The notes: a model not told the origin generated them from the letters alone. 64,000 nucleotides of DNA from Apoderus coryli (GCA_911728435.2 OU452198.1:14666001-14730000); one strand, 5' to 3'. Shown: positions 47,072 through 59,329, numbered from the stretch's first letter. Made by a program: numbers and translations.

Positions 47072-48265
47072 AGGTACTACAGAATGAAAAATGGCCAATA
47101 AGAAAAGAGCATTATTGAACATACACCCCTATAAAATACAACTACAGGGTAGCAGTAGTTTACGTCTTAGAAATAAAATACATTTTTATGTCGACTGTGA
47201 TGATTGTTGTTACTTAGGTATCTTATGTTGGAGTTCGTTCAAAAGATTAACCAGTCACTACCATTTGTAAAGCAAGAAACAATACGATTTTATAATGACT
47301 TCTCAATCTACCGAATCAGCGACTGGACAAAAACCCATTGTTTTTTTATTCGCCCTTTATATATATTCTTTGATATGGGAAACTGTGACGCCCTCCAATT
47401 AGCTGCTGTATATAATAATAAAACTCCGACATTTAATTTACATGAAGGTATCTCGATAATGTTCAAAAGCGACCACTCTGTAACTAAAACATGTCACTCT
47501 TCGAACAAGAAAATACGGCCATCTGTTTCTAGTCCACTTTATCTTTACAGAGTATTTATTGCTTTTCGACTAAAAAGGGCCTTTTCTAGGTATTAATTCT
47601 TTTAGGAACATTTGGTAAAGGCACCAAAGATAATAAATTTATTACTTACAGATGTTGTATAATATTTACAGAAGTACTTACTATAGAATAGAAAAATGAC
47701 CAATAAGAAAAGAGCATTGAACATACACCCCTATAAAATACAACTACAGGGTGGCAGTAGTTTACGTCTCAGAAATAAAATACATGTTTATGTCGACTGT
47801 AATAATGATTGTTGATTACTAAGATGTCTTATGTTGTAGATTTCTCAGAAGATCAACAAGACACTACCGTTTGTAAAGTCAGGAACAATACGATTATATA
47901 ATGACTCCTTAATCTCCAGAAAAGCTAACTGGATGAAAACCCATATTATAATGGCCCTTTAATATTTATTGTTTGATATGGGAAACCTTGTTAACGCCTC
48001 AACTACCTATGCATATATAAGAATAGTCTGACATTTAATCGGCAGGTATTTCGATAATGTTGAATGACCACTCTGTATTTAACACATCTGGTTATTCTTT
48101 CTAATATATTTTTTTATCTTTTCGACTAACTCATAAACAAACATAATATTTTCGACTAGAAAAAGGTCGTTTTCTAGGTGTCAATTCTTTATCACAGGCA
48201 CCCAAGATAATAAATTTATTACTTACTGATGTTGTATAATATTTACAAAAATATTACTCCCAGAT
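47072..48265. repeat. Diverged tandem repeat of about 605 bp, two copies
   Basis: Copy A (47072-47675) and copy B (47676-48265) share 'ccaataagaaaagagcatt', 'aacatacacccctataaaat', 'tacaactacagggt' and the end block 'taaatttattacttac'. Copy B has many substitutions and deletions. The 130-codon open frame of copy A (47204-47596) is broken in B and resembles no known protein, so I do not treat it as a gene. Confidence 0.8.
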
Positions 48266-48689
48266 ATGTTAGGTATAAAACTAAGAGAAAATATCTATAA
48301 ACTACCCCAATATATATACAGGGTAAGACAAAAGTATATTATATTGCCAGTGTGTCTTTATTTTGTTACAGATTATCTGCTACAACCACATGGAATTTTG
48401 TAACTGCAATTTTTAGTTTTTTGATTTCCATTTTCAGTTATTGTGTTATTTTGAATATGCCTAGGATGGTGTATCTCGTGGAACGTTCGATTAATAAAAT
48501 CTTCCGGAAAGTTGTTTTTAATAATAAACCAAAAATGATGGGAAACTAGCACAAAATTGCTCAATTACATCTGAGCAATGTCTTACTGCTACAAGTTTAC
48601 ATTTTTGAATATTCGTTCACACTTGTTAACAGACTATAATTTCAGTGATACGATGTCATATATTTCTTCAAGAGATTATAAAACGATTT
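48266..48689. other. Spacer
   Basis: No gene. A lone 'tacagggtaag' terminus at 48317 resembles the ends of DNA elements in the window but has no partner nearby. Confidence 0.35.
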
Positions 48690-49585
48690 ATCTTCTTCTT
48701 CTTTAGGTGCCCTATCCTCCTCGGACTAGCAATCATCAGCGCTATCTGAACCATGCCTACAGCTCGGCGGAACAATGTGGTAGTGCTCACTCCGTCGTCT
48801 TGAGTTTTTTCGCCAGGATATCCTTCTTATACCCGGGCCTCTTCGTCCTTCGATCTTCCCTTCTATAATAAGCTTTTAAAGTTGATACTTGTCATTCCTT
48901 AAGATGTGACCGAAATACTCCAATTTGCGCTTTTTTAGTGTAAACAGAACCTTCAGCTGCTTGTCGAGGCGCCGAAGAACCTCGACGTTACGCACCCTTT
49001 CTACCCAGGAGATTCTCAATAGCCTTCTGTACGTCCACATTTCAAAGGCCTCCAATTTTTTGCACATCGCATCTGTCAAAGTCCAAGCGTCCATTCCATA
49101 AAACAGTATGCTGAACACGTAACAGCGAAGCATTCGGACGCGCAGAGGCCAGCTTAAGTTTCTGCTGCAAAGTACCTTACGCATTCACAGGAACGAAGCA
49201 CGAGCTTGTTCTATTCTGAATCTCCTGCATGCCGTCCCACTTCTCATTTAGTTGACACCCACGATATTTAAAAGTATCTACTCGCTCAATTCGTTGACCG
49301 TTAATTGCCAGGTGTCCGTCCACGTTGTCTGAGTTGCTAACTGCCAGCTACTTTGTCTTTCTCACGTTCAGGCTAAGTCCGGCCTCTGAGCTTGCAGCCG
49401 TCACGCGGCTTACCAGTTCTTGCAGTCCTTGTCCTCCAGATTGGTGATATTATCCCCATTGACAGATATCTCCTCGTCACATTCATCCAACGCTTCTTGA
49501 AATATCCTGTCGGAGTACAAATCGAATAACAGTGGTGATAAAATGATTTATATTCATACAAAATAAATGCGTCATTCAGTTCCAA
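48690..49585 (-). pseudogene. LINE reverse-transcriptase remnant (3' end with GAA tail)
   Basis: On the minus strand: SPLLFDLYSDRIFQEALDEC (a piece of the reverse transcriptase before the YADD box, which is deleted), then LRVRMLRCYVFSILFYGMDA, KLEAFEMWTYRRLLRISW, KKRKLEYFGHILRNDKY, and a basic RRGPGIRRISW tail. It finishes in a GAA/CTT-rich microsatellite at 48690-48700. Frame changes at several points and in-frame stops make it a pseudogene. The C-terminal signature is that of RTE-like or related non-LTR elements; the clade is uncertain. Confidence 0.75.
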
Positions 49586-50294
49586 TTGATACTGAATTGT
49601 AAATTAATCCTACTTTGTAATAACAGACTTTCGTTTGGCAAAATATAGCATAATTTAACATAATATATTTTCTGAAGTAATCCATAATATTATAATATAT
49701 TCAACTCTGTCCGCTAAACTGATGGCGTTGTCCAAAACCGCCACATCATCTTTCATCTCGGCATGTCATATAAATTAGAATTAGGAATGTATTTTACCTC
49801 ATATTCCTCCCTATCTCTTCATTTCCACATTTGGGATTTATATACTAATGCGCGTATTTCTGGGTGTATGCGTGGAAATTCAATGTGGACAGTCGATAAA
49901 TAAATATGAATGGAACAAGGCGATATACGTATTACTCATATAAACTTTTATGCCAAAAAATCACCTGAGCTCCTTAACGAAATTGAGTGCGTTACTTACT
50001 AAGAGCAAAGATTATTAATCTTTGCTAAGAGTAAACCACTCAACAAATTTAATGTTGTATGACATAGTACAGGCAAGAAGGTAGGGTCAAAATACGTAGG
50101 TACAGTGCTCATTGCTCTCACCCACAGCCTTCTTTAGACAAGCCATAAACAGATAATGGCAACACTGCAATATGATTACTAAACAAGTCTACTGTACATA
50201 CTCGGCCGGTGAGCGGTCGCAACGAAAATAATTGTAAACTATTTTCTAATCGTATTTTGTAACACAGGATTCTGAATTTTAATTTGTTTTAATA
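49586..50294. other. Spacer
   Basis: AT-rich, no coding or structural feature seen except a short inverted repeat 'aagattattaatctt' near 50008. Confidence 0.35.
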
Positions 50295-50301
50295 TTCCAG
50301 G

Positions 50302-52234
50302 CAAAGATTAATCTACACAATAGATAGTCAGCCCAATGCATTAAAATCAGAACATCTCTAAGTATGCCAGCCACTACGTGGCGTATACTAGCGTGTACAG
50401 CATAGAGCAGTATTGTCACAGCCAGAAACCGTTTTGTAGTTTATTAATATCAGAAACAAAACGCAACGTATAACAATTATTTACATCATTTGCAACAGAT
50501 ATGCACCGGCAATGCTGTATTGTCAGAGAGAGAAATTGATGAAATTCTGTATTAATCTGGAGGGGATACGCAGGGAGGGTAGAAAAAAAACAAGCGAACG
50601 TGGTGTGTGTCGTGCTGTTGCCGATTCGTCGGTAAAAGAAACACACAGGGTGATTTATTACAAGTACAGTATTGAAATAAAAGCCTAATCTCTATGAATT
50701 AAATTTAATATAATAATATTTAATCCATGTCATACATGTTTCAAGACTAGACCAGTCCCATGTTCAGTGGCGAACAATCGTTAAATGAAAAGGTTTTACT
50801 TTTTCAATTTATTACATATATTTTAAATATTTCACGTAGACAATGTGGCAAAGATGTAACAAGATTGTTGTAGATCTTATAATACCTATAATAAAAAAAT
50901 TATCAGTGCTACCTATATTATATTAGGTATACCTATTATGGTTGTTTTCATACCTACTGATTTTGTTATGAAGAGCATTAATATATTAAATTAAATTTAA
51001 TCTTTGGCTGCGTAGTTATTTTTTTGTGAATATTTTGTAACTTATTTTGTGTTTTTCTAATTTTAGACTAATTATATTATTTTGTGTTGTGATTTTTTTT
51101 TTTATTTGAGAAACTTCCTAGTTAGTGACTAAATAATTTTTGTGTTTTGTGAAAATGGAAAGAAACAAGTGAGCACTTTTTTCCCGGACACATAAGTAAC
51201 GGTAGATATTTAATTTTAGGAAATTTTATTATACAAAAGTTACATTTTCTTTATATATCAAAACTGGCAATAATTTGTGACGCTACTTTTGCTGCTTCTA
51301 CTGACTCCGGTGGAGTGTTCGCAATTTTTAAATTAAATTTCAGAATGAAATTGACAGATATTTGATTACTTTTTTAAAACTTCAAATTTCACTTGGATAA
51401 TTTTCTGACTTTTTTCAATATTAAATCGAAGTTTTTCCCGTCTCAGAAAAAAATAGTGTATCATACACGGGAAAAAAGTTAGATTTTAGCTCGAGGTTGT
51501 GTTGTCTCCCGACGCGCAGCGGAGGGAGACAAAAAACCGAGAAATCTAGTACTTTTTTCCCTTGTATAATAAATAACTATTTTTTTGTTTCTGTAGTTAG
51601 TCAACGCCTTAAATTTATGTCAAAATTAACCCTTATTTACAAATATTTCAAAAACTACTGCACCTAGGCAACCCGTATGTCATTTTTCTTGTCCTTTAGA
51701 GCGGCATTTGAGTTTTTATCCTTAAAACTGAATCAGGTAGTAAGCGGAAGTCCTATCTATAACGCCAAATTTCGTTAATTTAAATATAACTTTTTGATGC
51801 ATCCTTATATCCGAAATTTAAAATTAAATGACTAAAATAATAATATTTTAATATTTAATGAACCAGCCCTGTATATTTATACTATTATAGTAATTTCTTT
51901 TATTTTCGTCCATACACATTAATATTTGCGTAGATAGGTATACGTATACCATATATAATTTTATATTACCCGACAACAAACACTGCTGCATAGTAGTACA
52001 TAATATATGATACCTATAATATAAAAACAAACTCCCACCTCGTAGGGGAAAGTATACTCGTCCTTGTCTAACATTGCCCATATGCTTATTTTATTTCAAC
52101 ACAATACATATAACGCCATCTACAATTTCCATGGTTGCATGTTTTTCTAATAGATGTAGCTCGTGTCGAGACAGTTTCAATTTTTGTTTTATTTCCCATA
52201 TACGCTGACTATCTATTGTGTAGATTAATCTTTG
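50302..52234. mobile_element. TIR element with 31-bp perfect ends and 7-bp target duplication
   Basis: The ends are exact inverse copies: 50302-50332 starts CAAAGATTAATCTACACAAT and 52204-52234 is its inverse. The flanking heptamer ttccagg is duplicated at 50295-50301 and 52235-52241, giving a 1,933-bp element. Only 7 bp are duplicated by eye, unlike the 8 of most hAT elements; P-superfamily elements give 7-8. No transposase frame is visible, so it is non-autonomous. Two 'caggg'-type termini inside (50646 and about 51868) may mark a nested element. Confidence 0.8.
51463..51567. repeat. 105-nt near-perfect hairpin
   Basis: Arms 'atacacgggaaaaaagttag' and 'ctagtacttttttcccttgt' pair with few mismatches, continue through 'agattt' and 'aaatct' and 'ctcg' and 'cgag', and close with the perfect 8-bp stem 'tgtctccc'/'gggagaca' around the GC-rich loop 'gacgcgcagcgga'. 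It lies inside the 31-bp-TIR element. It could be a tiny foldback element or a structured transcript. Confidence 0.6.
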
Positions 52235-52241
52235 TTCCAGG

Positions 52242-52554
52242 TATCAGAAACATTAATTTTACTTAAATTTAAAAGAAGATCTTCCAAAATTTTAATTAAA
52301 TCGACCTTTCGAACGTTCGAATTGTACAGCGTAAATATAAGAGCCAGTATACCCACTGTGGTCGGTATTCTTTCTGTGACTTTTACAAAGAGAGTGTGTC
52401 GGGGGATCCAACAATACAACATAGCGGAGAAAGCGAAATACGGGGGCATCTATTCACACGTGTTTAAAAATTAACGGTCTCCTGAGCTTTTTAAATAACC
52501 AAAATATGGAACGTGGCTGTTGAAATGCGAGATGCCTCATATTTAAGATAGGTC
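52242..52554. other. Flank of the TIR element, unrecognised
   Basis: Both strands have open frames of about 75-80 codons (52232-52474 plus, 52225-52449 minus). Neither matches a family I can name with confidence. If the TIR element is removed, the minus frame hits a stop a few codons beyond the insertion site. Confidence 0.3.
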
Positions 52555-52744
52555 CGTATGTGGAAACTATCATGGTATCTCTCTCCTCTCTATCGCCGGA
52601 AACGTTATTGCAAGAATTTTGTCCAATCGTCTTCTCCCACTCTCGGAAGGGTACTTGTCGAAAACAAAATGTGGTTTTAGAATCAACAGGGGTACAGCCG
52701 ACATGATATTTATTGTCAGGCAAATACAGAAAAAGTCACGGGAA
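52555..52744 (+). pseudogene. LINE reverse-transcriptase fragment
   Basis: The frame CGNYHGISLLSIAGNVIARI, then LSNRLLPL, KCGFRINRGTADMIF and VRQIQKKSREP corresponds to reverse-transcriptase blocks 2a to 3 of a non-LTR element (YRPI-like and QCGFR-like boxes). It has no continuation: at about 52744 it runs straight into mariner sequence, so the mariner piece joined here. Both upstream and downstream parts are missing. Confidence 0.75.
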
Positions 52745-53577
52745 CCATTGATGCTGTGCGCGAACTGATATTGCAAGATCGTCATGTGACCTATCAAGAG
52801 ATTAGGACAACCCTAGACATTAGTGGGACCAGCAGACATTCAATATTGCATAAACATTTCACTATCAAAAAAAATTGTTCGCGTTGGATCCCACACAATT
52901 TGTCAATCGCTCAAAAAAAGCTTCGTGTCGGTTGGTCGAAAGAAATGCTCAAAAAATACGATCGCGGTGCTTCAAAACACGTCTATGACATCGTGACAGG
53001 TGATGAATCGTGGATTTACGCGTATGAGCCCGAAAGTAAACAACAGTCGACTGTATGGGTGTTTCAAGATGAGCCAAATCCAACAAAAGTTGTTCGCGCA
53101 CGAAGCACTTCCAAGCAAATGGTCGCCTGTTTTTTCGGAAAAACTGGACATGTCGCAACGGTACCACTAGAACAACGCAGAACAGTAAATTCTGAGAGGT
53201 ACACACCCATTTGTTTGCCAGTTGTCTTTCAAGAAATCAGGAAAACCAACCGCCGAAGACGGATCACTCTTCACCACGACAATGTGAGCTCTCACACATC
53301 GGCTCAAACAACTGCATTTTTGAGCACCCAAAACATCGATTTGATGAGTCATCTGCCGCATAGTCCTGACTTGGCACCGAATGACTTCTTTTTATTCCCG
53401 TACGTAAAAAAGAAACTGAGAGATCAACGTTTTTCGACACTTGAAGAAGCGGTTGCTGTATTCAGAATGCATGTTTTGGAGATACCTTAATTAGAGTGGC
53501 AAAAGTGCTTCGACAATTAGTTCAAACGCATGCAAAAGTGTGTAGACCTTCATGGGGAATATTTTGAAAAACAATAA
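52745..53577 (+). pseudogene. mariner (DD34D) transposase, 5'-truncated, with two premature stops
   Basis: The frame starts inside the first helix-turn-helix region (TIDAVRELILQDRHVTYQEI) and has the mariner triad: TGDESW (first Asp), HHDN (second) and HSPDLAPNDFF (third), with 34 residues between the last two. It stops at TAA 53488-53490 and again at TAG 53518-53520. The frame then continues FKRMQKCVDLHGEYFEKQ to the natural TAA at 53575-53577. The first 70 or so residues of a normal 345-residue transposase are missing. The closely kept family motifs suggest fairly recent decay. Not functional. Confidence 0.92.
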
Positions 53578-53643
53578 AGTGATTTTCGATTATTAATATT
53601 TGTTTTTGTTTTCTAATCCCGAAATATAAAAGGCAACCCTCGT
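52745..53643 (+). mobile_element. Broken mariner element (left end missing)
   Basis: The right end is present: 'aaaggcaaccctcg' followed by TA at 53643, a mariner-type terminus some 65 bp after the gene. The left inverted repeat and 5' part of the gene are absent, replaced by the LINE fragment that ends at about 52744. Confidence 0.7.
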
Positions 53644-54717
53644 ATACGTTTTTCGTGACCTAGTTGTAAAGGAAAGTGAAATTAACAATTTTTAAATTTA
53701 TACAAAAAATATTTAATATAGAGAAAATAATTTTAAATTTCTTCCACTTTCCAGTTTCTAACTTTCATCCGAATTATTCATATTGAGCCTTTTAGGCAAT
53801 CCTGAATGTCGAGAAAGTTATGAATAGAATATAAATATTGTATATTCCAACAGAGCAGTGGCAAAAATTAGATTTGCTGAACGTAATTTTACCAAAAGCT
53901 TCCCCAATAAATTAATCTCTTTCACAAAATTGGGCTATTGTGAATTACAGGCGATGCGAATGTACTTGCAGTGGATATGAACATAATATAGAGTCTAAAC
54001 TATAGTGGCTAATTTGCGTATCTTTCCTCGGTTCACTTTTGCAATAAATAAATAGAAAATAATATTCTGTTAGCTAATAATCAAAACGACAAGGAAAATA
54101 GATCTTAAAGCTCTACTATAGGTTATTGTATGATTTTAAAAATTGTTGGTTTTTGTGATTCTTGAGGAATACTTTCATTAAATTTAAAACCAACCAAGCC
54201 ACGTTTATTTTTTCCATGATCTATACTAAAATGAAACGACGTTTCGGTGCCATAAGACATATACACATATGACATTAAATATTGTTATACAGGGTGGTCC
54301 AGTTTTGAAAGCGGAAACTTGAGATTGGTGCGGGCGACTTTTAACTGAACCGTAGTATTTTATATTGGTCTGCAATTAACTTCAAATTAATCATAATTAA
54401 TGGTGAAAAAATTGTGTAAAATCGCTGGAATCATAATAGGTAAATTTTTTAATTCATATAAGCACAAAACCGCCTTCCAAACATAAATACATTATGAATT
54501 AGTAAGCAAATCACATGATGTATCTGAACTAAAACCATATAAATGAAACAAAATTTACTGTGAGCAAAAACGTATTGATTTTTTTTTTCAAAAATTTATC
54601 AGTGGCAGTGTACATTCCGCACCAAAGCAAATTTTTGCAGAATAAATTAATATTGCTGAAGTAGCGAAAAATAATAATTATAGTGGTTCGTATCAATTAT
54701 AATTGTTTTCGATCGAT
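53644..54717. other. Spacer before the LINE
   Basis: AT-rich, no gene. A terminus 'tacagggtggtccagttttg' begins at 54288 with TA before it, close to the start of the DD41D element's end (TACAGGGTGGTCC) but different after that, and without a partner in the window. The last 100 bp are probably 5' UTR of the LINE ORF1. Confidence 0.4.
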
Positions 54718-55560
54718 ATGAGTGAGGAACTGTCGGCATTGTTAGTGGAAACACAACTTCTTCTGGAAGCAATAAGAAAATCTAAGAGCATTATCCGACA
54801 GGAATTAAAGAGCGAAAATAAGAAATTACTTGATGCTTTGGATAAACAATCTGAACATATTCAAAAATTAGAGAAGCGCTGCGTTAGTCTTGAGGAAAAG
54901 TGCAAAATATACGACCGAAAGTTCAGGAAGAACAATCTTATGATTTTTGGTTTGAAGGCTCCTGAGGGGAATTTGTTGGATTTTATTGTTCTGAAATTTC
55001 GAGAGCTACTGGAGATTACTCTGGTCGACAGCGACATCAACAACGTTATTGTAATAGGAACACCAAAGGGGTCGCACATAAAAGTAAAATTTTGTTCGTA
55101 CCTTAAAAAGAAGTCTGTTTTCCAGAATATACATAAGTTAAAGGGAAGCAACGTTTATATATTAGATGATCTAAGTTTTGAGGATCGGTCGGATCGGAAA
55201 GTACTTCGCGAAAATCTCAAGACCGCCCGCTCATACAATCACCTTGCCAAGATTGTGAAAAATCAAATACAGATTGACAATACATTCTACTCTGTGGCAG
55301 ATTTGAAACAGAAGCAAAGGAATGGTGATACAGGATTGCCGGCTGCAACACACACACTTTCTTACAACAATCCTGACCAGGGCGTCATAGTCGAACAAAT
55401 CGTAAAGCAGATTGAAGATCGAAAACGTAAGAATCTGGTTGAGAATCACTTAGAACAACCCTTAAAAATACCTAAACCAGCAGCAGTAGGAGCAGGATCA
55501 ACAGATATACTACCACGCTCTTCGGAGAGAATCAGACAAAATTCAAAATCATCGAACTAG
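54718..55560 (+). CDS. LINE ORF1 protein: coiled coil and RRM-like domain
   Basis: 280 codons from the ATG at 54718 to TAG at 55558-55560, uninterrupted. Residues about 10-75 form a heptad-rich coiled coil (EAIRKSKSIIRQELKSENKK, LEKRCVSLEEK). From FRKNNLMIFGLK to the VKFCSYLKKKSVFQNIHKL region it resembles the RNA-binding fold of L1-type ORF1 proteins, followed by a basic helical part (DRSDRKVLRENLKTA) and a low-complexity tail. It would coat the element's RNA as trimers. It is still open although the neighbouring ORF2 is broken. Confidence 0.8.
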   Translation: MSEELSALLVETQLLLEAIRKSKSIIRQELKSENKKLLDALDKQSEHIQKLEKRCVSLEEKCKIYDRKFRKNNLMIFGLKAPEGNLLDFIVLKFRELLEITLVDSDINNVIVIGTPKGSHIKVKFCSYLKKKSVFQNIHKLKGSNVYILDDLSFEDRSDRKVLRENLKTARSYNHLAKIVKNQIQIDNTFYSVADLKQKQRNGDTGLPAATHTLSYNNPDQGVIVEQIVKQIEDRKRKNLVENHLEQPLKIPKPAAVGAGSTDILPRSSERIRQNSKSSN

Positions 55561-55862
55561 TTTATCAATAGGCTAAAAAAGTGTATTCCTCTTACAGCTC
55601 TAATAATAGTTAATTAATTTTTTGTTTTAAACGTGTATGTAGGTATATTTTTGTTTTTAAACCGTACGTAATACTAAAGTAATATACGTTATTATTATTT
55701 TTTTTTTGTGTGGTTGATTGTATATCCTTTAAGATCTTTATTGTTGTTGATCTTGGTTTTCTTTTTTTTTTTATTTTTTAATTTGAATTGTATATATATA
55801 GATATATAAATATTATTTCTTGTTTAACCTTTGAGTGTGTTTATGGTTTGTATTGTGTGGGT

Positions 55863-57306
55863 ATGAACTTTAACAACTTGAACTGTGCTCATCTGAATGT
55901 TCGTTCTTTGCCAGCCCATTATGCTAGCGGTGGGTGTTGATGGGTATAGTTTTGTGAGGGTCGATAGAGTGGGCAGGGGTGGTGGGGTCGGGCTGTATTT
56001 GAAAAATAATTTACAATACAGAACTATTACAACCAGCCACGAAATCGAGCAGGTATGGATTCAAATTAAAGTTGCGGGTAGAACTTTGGTTGTGGGTGTT
56101 GTCTATAGGCCACCCAACTCCAGCTATGTCACTTTTTTGCAGATTTTGGAAGGCACAGTCTCGGAATTTGTGGGTGTCGTTGATTAAATCATATGTATGT
56201 GTGACTTTAATATTAATTTGCTTAATACTGACTGTACTATGACTGGCTCAGTTTTACAAATGCTTGAGACTATGGACCTGCATCAGGTTATAAACAATCC
56301 GACACGCTATAGTAATGTTTCTAACTCATCGACTACATAATAACTTCGAGTGCGTCTTTAATTTTAGATTCAGGGGTAGAATCCGTTCAGGACATTAGCG
56401 ATCAGAAGCTCGTATATTGTTATCTCTCTCTTAACCGTAATAAGAATCCACCTACATATAAAACGGCCAGAGACTTTAAAAACTTCAATTTTCAGATGTT
56501 TGACTCTCATTTGAGATCAATACCGTGGCGTAATTTATACGATATATACGATGTTAATGAGAAAGTTCGGTTTCTTACTGACAACATCAATGTTCTATTG
56601 GATATACATGCGCCTTACAGGACATATAGGATAACGAAGCCCTATGTACCGTGGCTTACTCCAACTTTGTTGGCGATGAAGAAGGATCGAGACAAAGCGC
56701 TTAATAAATATAAAAAGAGTAAAACTGAGGCTGATCGTCTAGAATATAAAATGCTACGTAACATGTTTACTGCTGCGGTGAGGAGAGAAAAGAGAGCATA
56801 TTACGAGAATTGTATTGATGTCAAAGATCAGAAAGGAATGTGGAAATCATTAAAACTTTTAAATATGAACTTAAATAAGAAATCTATAAGTATACCACAA
56901 TACTTGAATGATCCTGCCCTTATTAATGGCAACTTCGTACACAGTATTCCGGGTTTATAGCCCTGTAATGACATGATTACTTTTTATAACAACCATTTAA
57001 AAGAGGAAAGTATGACAGGGTTTGAATTTAGGGCTGTCTCAGAGATTGACGTTCTGAAACTTATTTCTGGTATCAAAACCAAAGCTATGGGATCGGATGG
57101 CATAAATATTGACACCATACGCCTTTGTGTCCCATTCTTGTTACCGCATATCACACATATAATCAACGCGTGTATTTTGAGCTCAGTCTTTCCGGAGTCT
57201 TGGAGGTGTGCATTGGTGATACCGCTTCCGAAGGTGCCTGCTCCCTTGATCATTTTAGACCAATAAGCATTTTCCCATCGCTTTCGATTTTCTTCCGTCG
57301 AGTTTA
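55863..57306 (+). pseudogene. LINE ORF2, decayed and truncated in the reverse transcriptase
   Basis: Starts at ATG 55863 with CAHLNVRSLPAHY (endonuclease N box). A frameshift leads into GRGGGVGLYLKNN and VVGVVYRPPNSSY (55897-56187), then a stop, then CMCDFNINLLNTD (the GDFN box, with Gly changed to Cys). A long linker frame follows (56496-56960) and the first reverse-transcriptase box (KTKAMGSDGINIDTIRLC, SWRCALVIPLPK) at 56973-57266. It breaks off at about 57306, before YADD. The element is of the Jockey/I/R1 assemblage and differs from the family at 24864. Confidence 0.85.
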
Positions 57307-59329
57307 AAAGACCCTGGCAAAATCATATTCACCAGGGTGCAAATTCTGACCAGGCTGAAGGCTATATGCATGTCTGTGGTCATCGTGTAGTGTTCGTAAT
57401 ATTTTAGACTTAGGTATGTGAAAGTTCTGATCTGCCTTCCGAGAGCTCAGCCTCAGATTGTTATCAAAAGTACAAATATATTTTGTATATGTAGATACCT
57501 TTAATTTTAATTATTTGTTTTAACTACTATAAAACGCTAGCTATCTTATTCAATCTAATCTTCAACGAAAATAGGGTAAAGTCGGGAGCGGATTTCTCAG
57601 AATCAAAACAAGTGTAAAAAAATATGCCATGTGTTAAACATACGTTTAAATAGTCAGCGCAGGGAAACGTTTACTTTTGTTGAGGCTTCTTTGAAGGGAA
57701 ACATTTTTAAAATAGTTCCCAAATCGTCACTTTTTTCATTAAAGTCATGTCATTAGAAAATAAAACAGATTTGTGTGATAACTGGGTTATTGAACTTTTT
57801 TTATTATTGAAATGTAGCCCGTCTGCACATATTGTTACTCAACTTTCTGTCACTTTATCGATATATTATTTCTTTCGTTGTTAAAGATGCAAGAAATGTA
57901 TCGATATATTTCATTCGATCTCAATTTCTTTTTAAGGTTGAACTATCGTCGCTTGTATTCTAATGAAACAATAATTTTATTTGCCAATCTTCAGATACTC
58001 ACACTCTTCTTCTGCATTACTCTCCACAGGATGTCGCAGAACTATTGGTAGAAATTTCAAGAGCAATTAATTCGAACAAAAATAAGACTAAAATGGTCTT
58101 CGTAAGGCCCTTCCTGTCGGTACTATTCGTGCTTTAAAGTTAGACCCTGAAGATGGTTTTCCCGTAATAGCTCCAAAACGGTCAAATAAATTTTCTTGAA
58201 ACTTGGACAGTATACCCAGTACGGAAATATTGAAAAAATAAAAACATTTCAATCTCGTCTTGGAAGCCAGGGGCGGACCACCCCTTACATAAAATGCCTC
58301 GAAACTGTGATACGTCTTTTTCACCGGTCGGTCAGACTTCGGAATATAACCCTATCACGTTATGTATAAACCGTACACAAGGTTTTAGTCGAAAATTTGA
58401 GGATAATTGTTAATACACCCTTATTTTATCAAAGTAAAATCAGAGAGTAAATACAAATGTTTGTTCATTTTTCGACCTGCATGATTATAAAAACAATTAT
58501 ATCTATTACTTTATATTTTTAAAATATAATTATAACCTTTATTTTTATTGTAACACAAGTAACATTAACATTTTCACGTTTTCTAATTGAAGTAAAAGTT
58601 TCATTCACCAGAAAGCTTAATGGAAATTACAGATTTCGTTTTGCATGAACGATTGAATGAATTATAAAAAAAAAATCATATTATGTAAATAAAGCTGAAA
58701 GCTTTTATACTCTTTGGCGAGGCCAATTTATTCTATTGCCCTTTAGAATTTGTATTTTGTTTTTTAACCTTTTAACTTAACGAAACGCAAGAAAGCAGAA
58801 CACTAATCTTTTCCGGTTGTTTTAGGTATATATTTTTCGCTGTGGTGAATTTCTTTTGCTGAATTAAATCGATCCAATTAATTAATACCTATACTAAAGC
58901 TTGTTGCAATTACATGTTACAATTTATCACGGTTGAATTTATTGTGATCAATGAGGGTTTTAAGAAAACCTTATCCAGCAACGAGTAACATATTATTTAA
59001 AATTAAACAAAAAATAACGGGAATAGAAATATATAATTCAAATAGCAATATTTTTCTATATCATCAAAATCTGTTGTGTCACCCAAAAACTTTATCCAAG
59101 CGAAGGTTGCACTATCGATATCACCTCAATAATTTATAGTGGACTTCATTGGAAGCTGTACAGGGTAGGCCAAATTGAACACTTTTAAATGAGAACACCC
59201 CTTATTTTAAGAGACATAAAAAAGTGGACCTCCGTCTGCGTTGCTCAGATTTAATTAGTAATTGATTAATGCAGACCGTTTATGCGCTAGAGGGCCTTTT
59301 TCAAATTTCGGCACTCCTTTTAAGCCTCT
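57307..59329. other. AT-rich stretch without recognisable genes
   Basis: No protein-coding match. 57303-57355 holds a short inverted repeat 'accctgg'/'ccagggt' right after the LINE truncation point. 58100-58330 has the phrase 'cgtaatagctccaaaacggt', of the kind found inside non-autonomous elements, but no ends could be placed. A 'tacagggtaggccaaattg' terminus is at 59158. Confidence 0.4.

Noticed and set aside
47204..47596. 130-codon frame as a gene
   Set aside because: Lies in a 605-bp tandem repeat whose second copy does not preserve the frame; no recognisable domain.
52225..52449. Insect chemoreceptor-like exon on the minus strand
   Set aside because: The hydrophobic pattern (IPTTVGILALIFTLYNSN) suggested a receptor membrane segment, but the similarity is too generic and the frame closes soon after the transposon insertion site.
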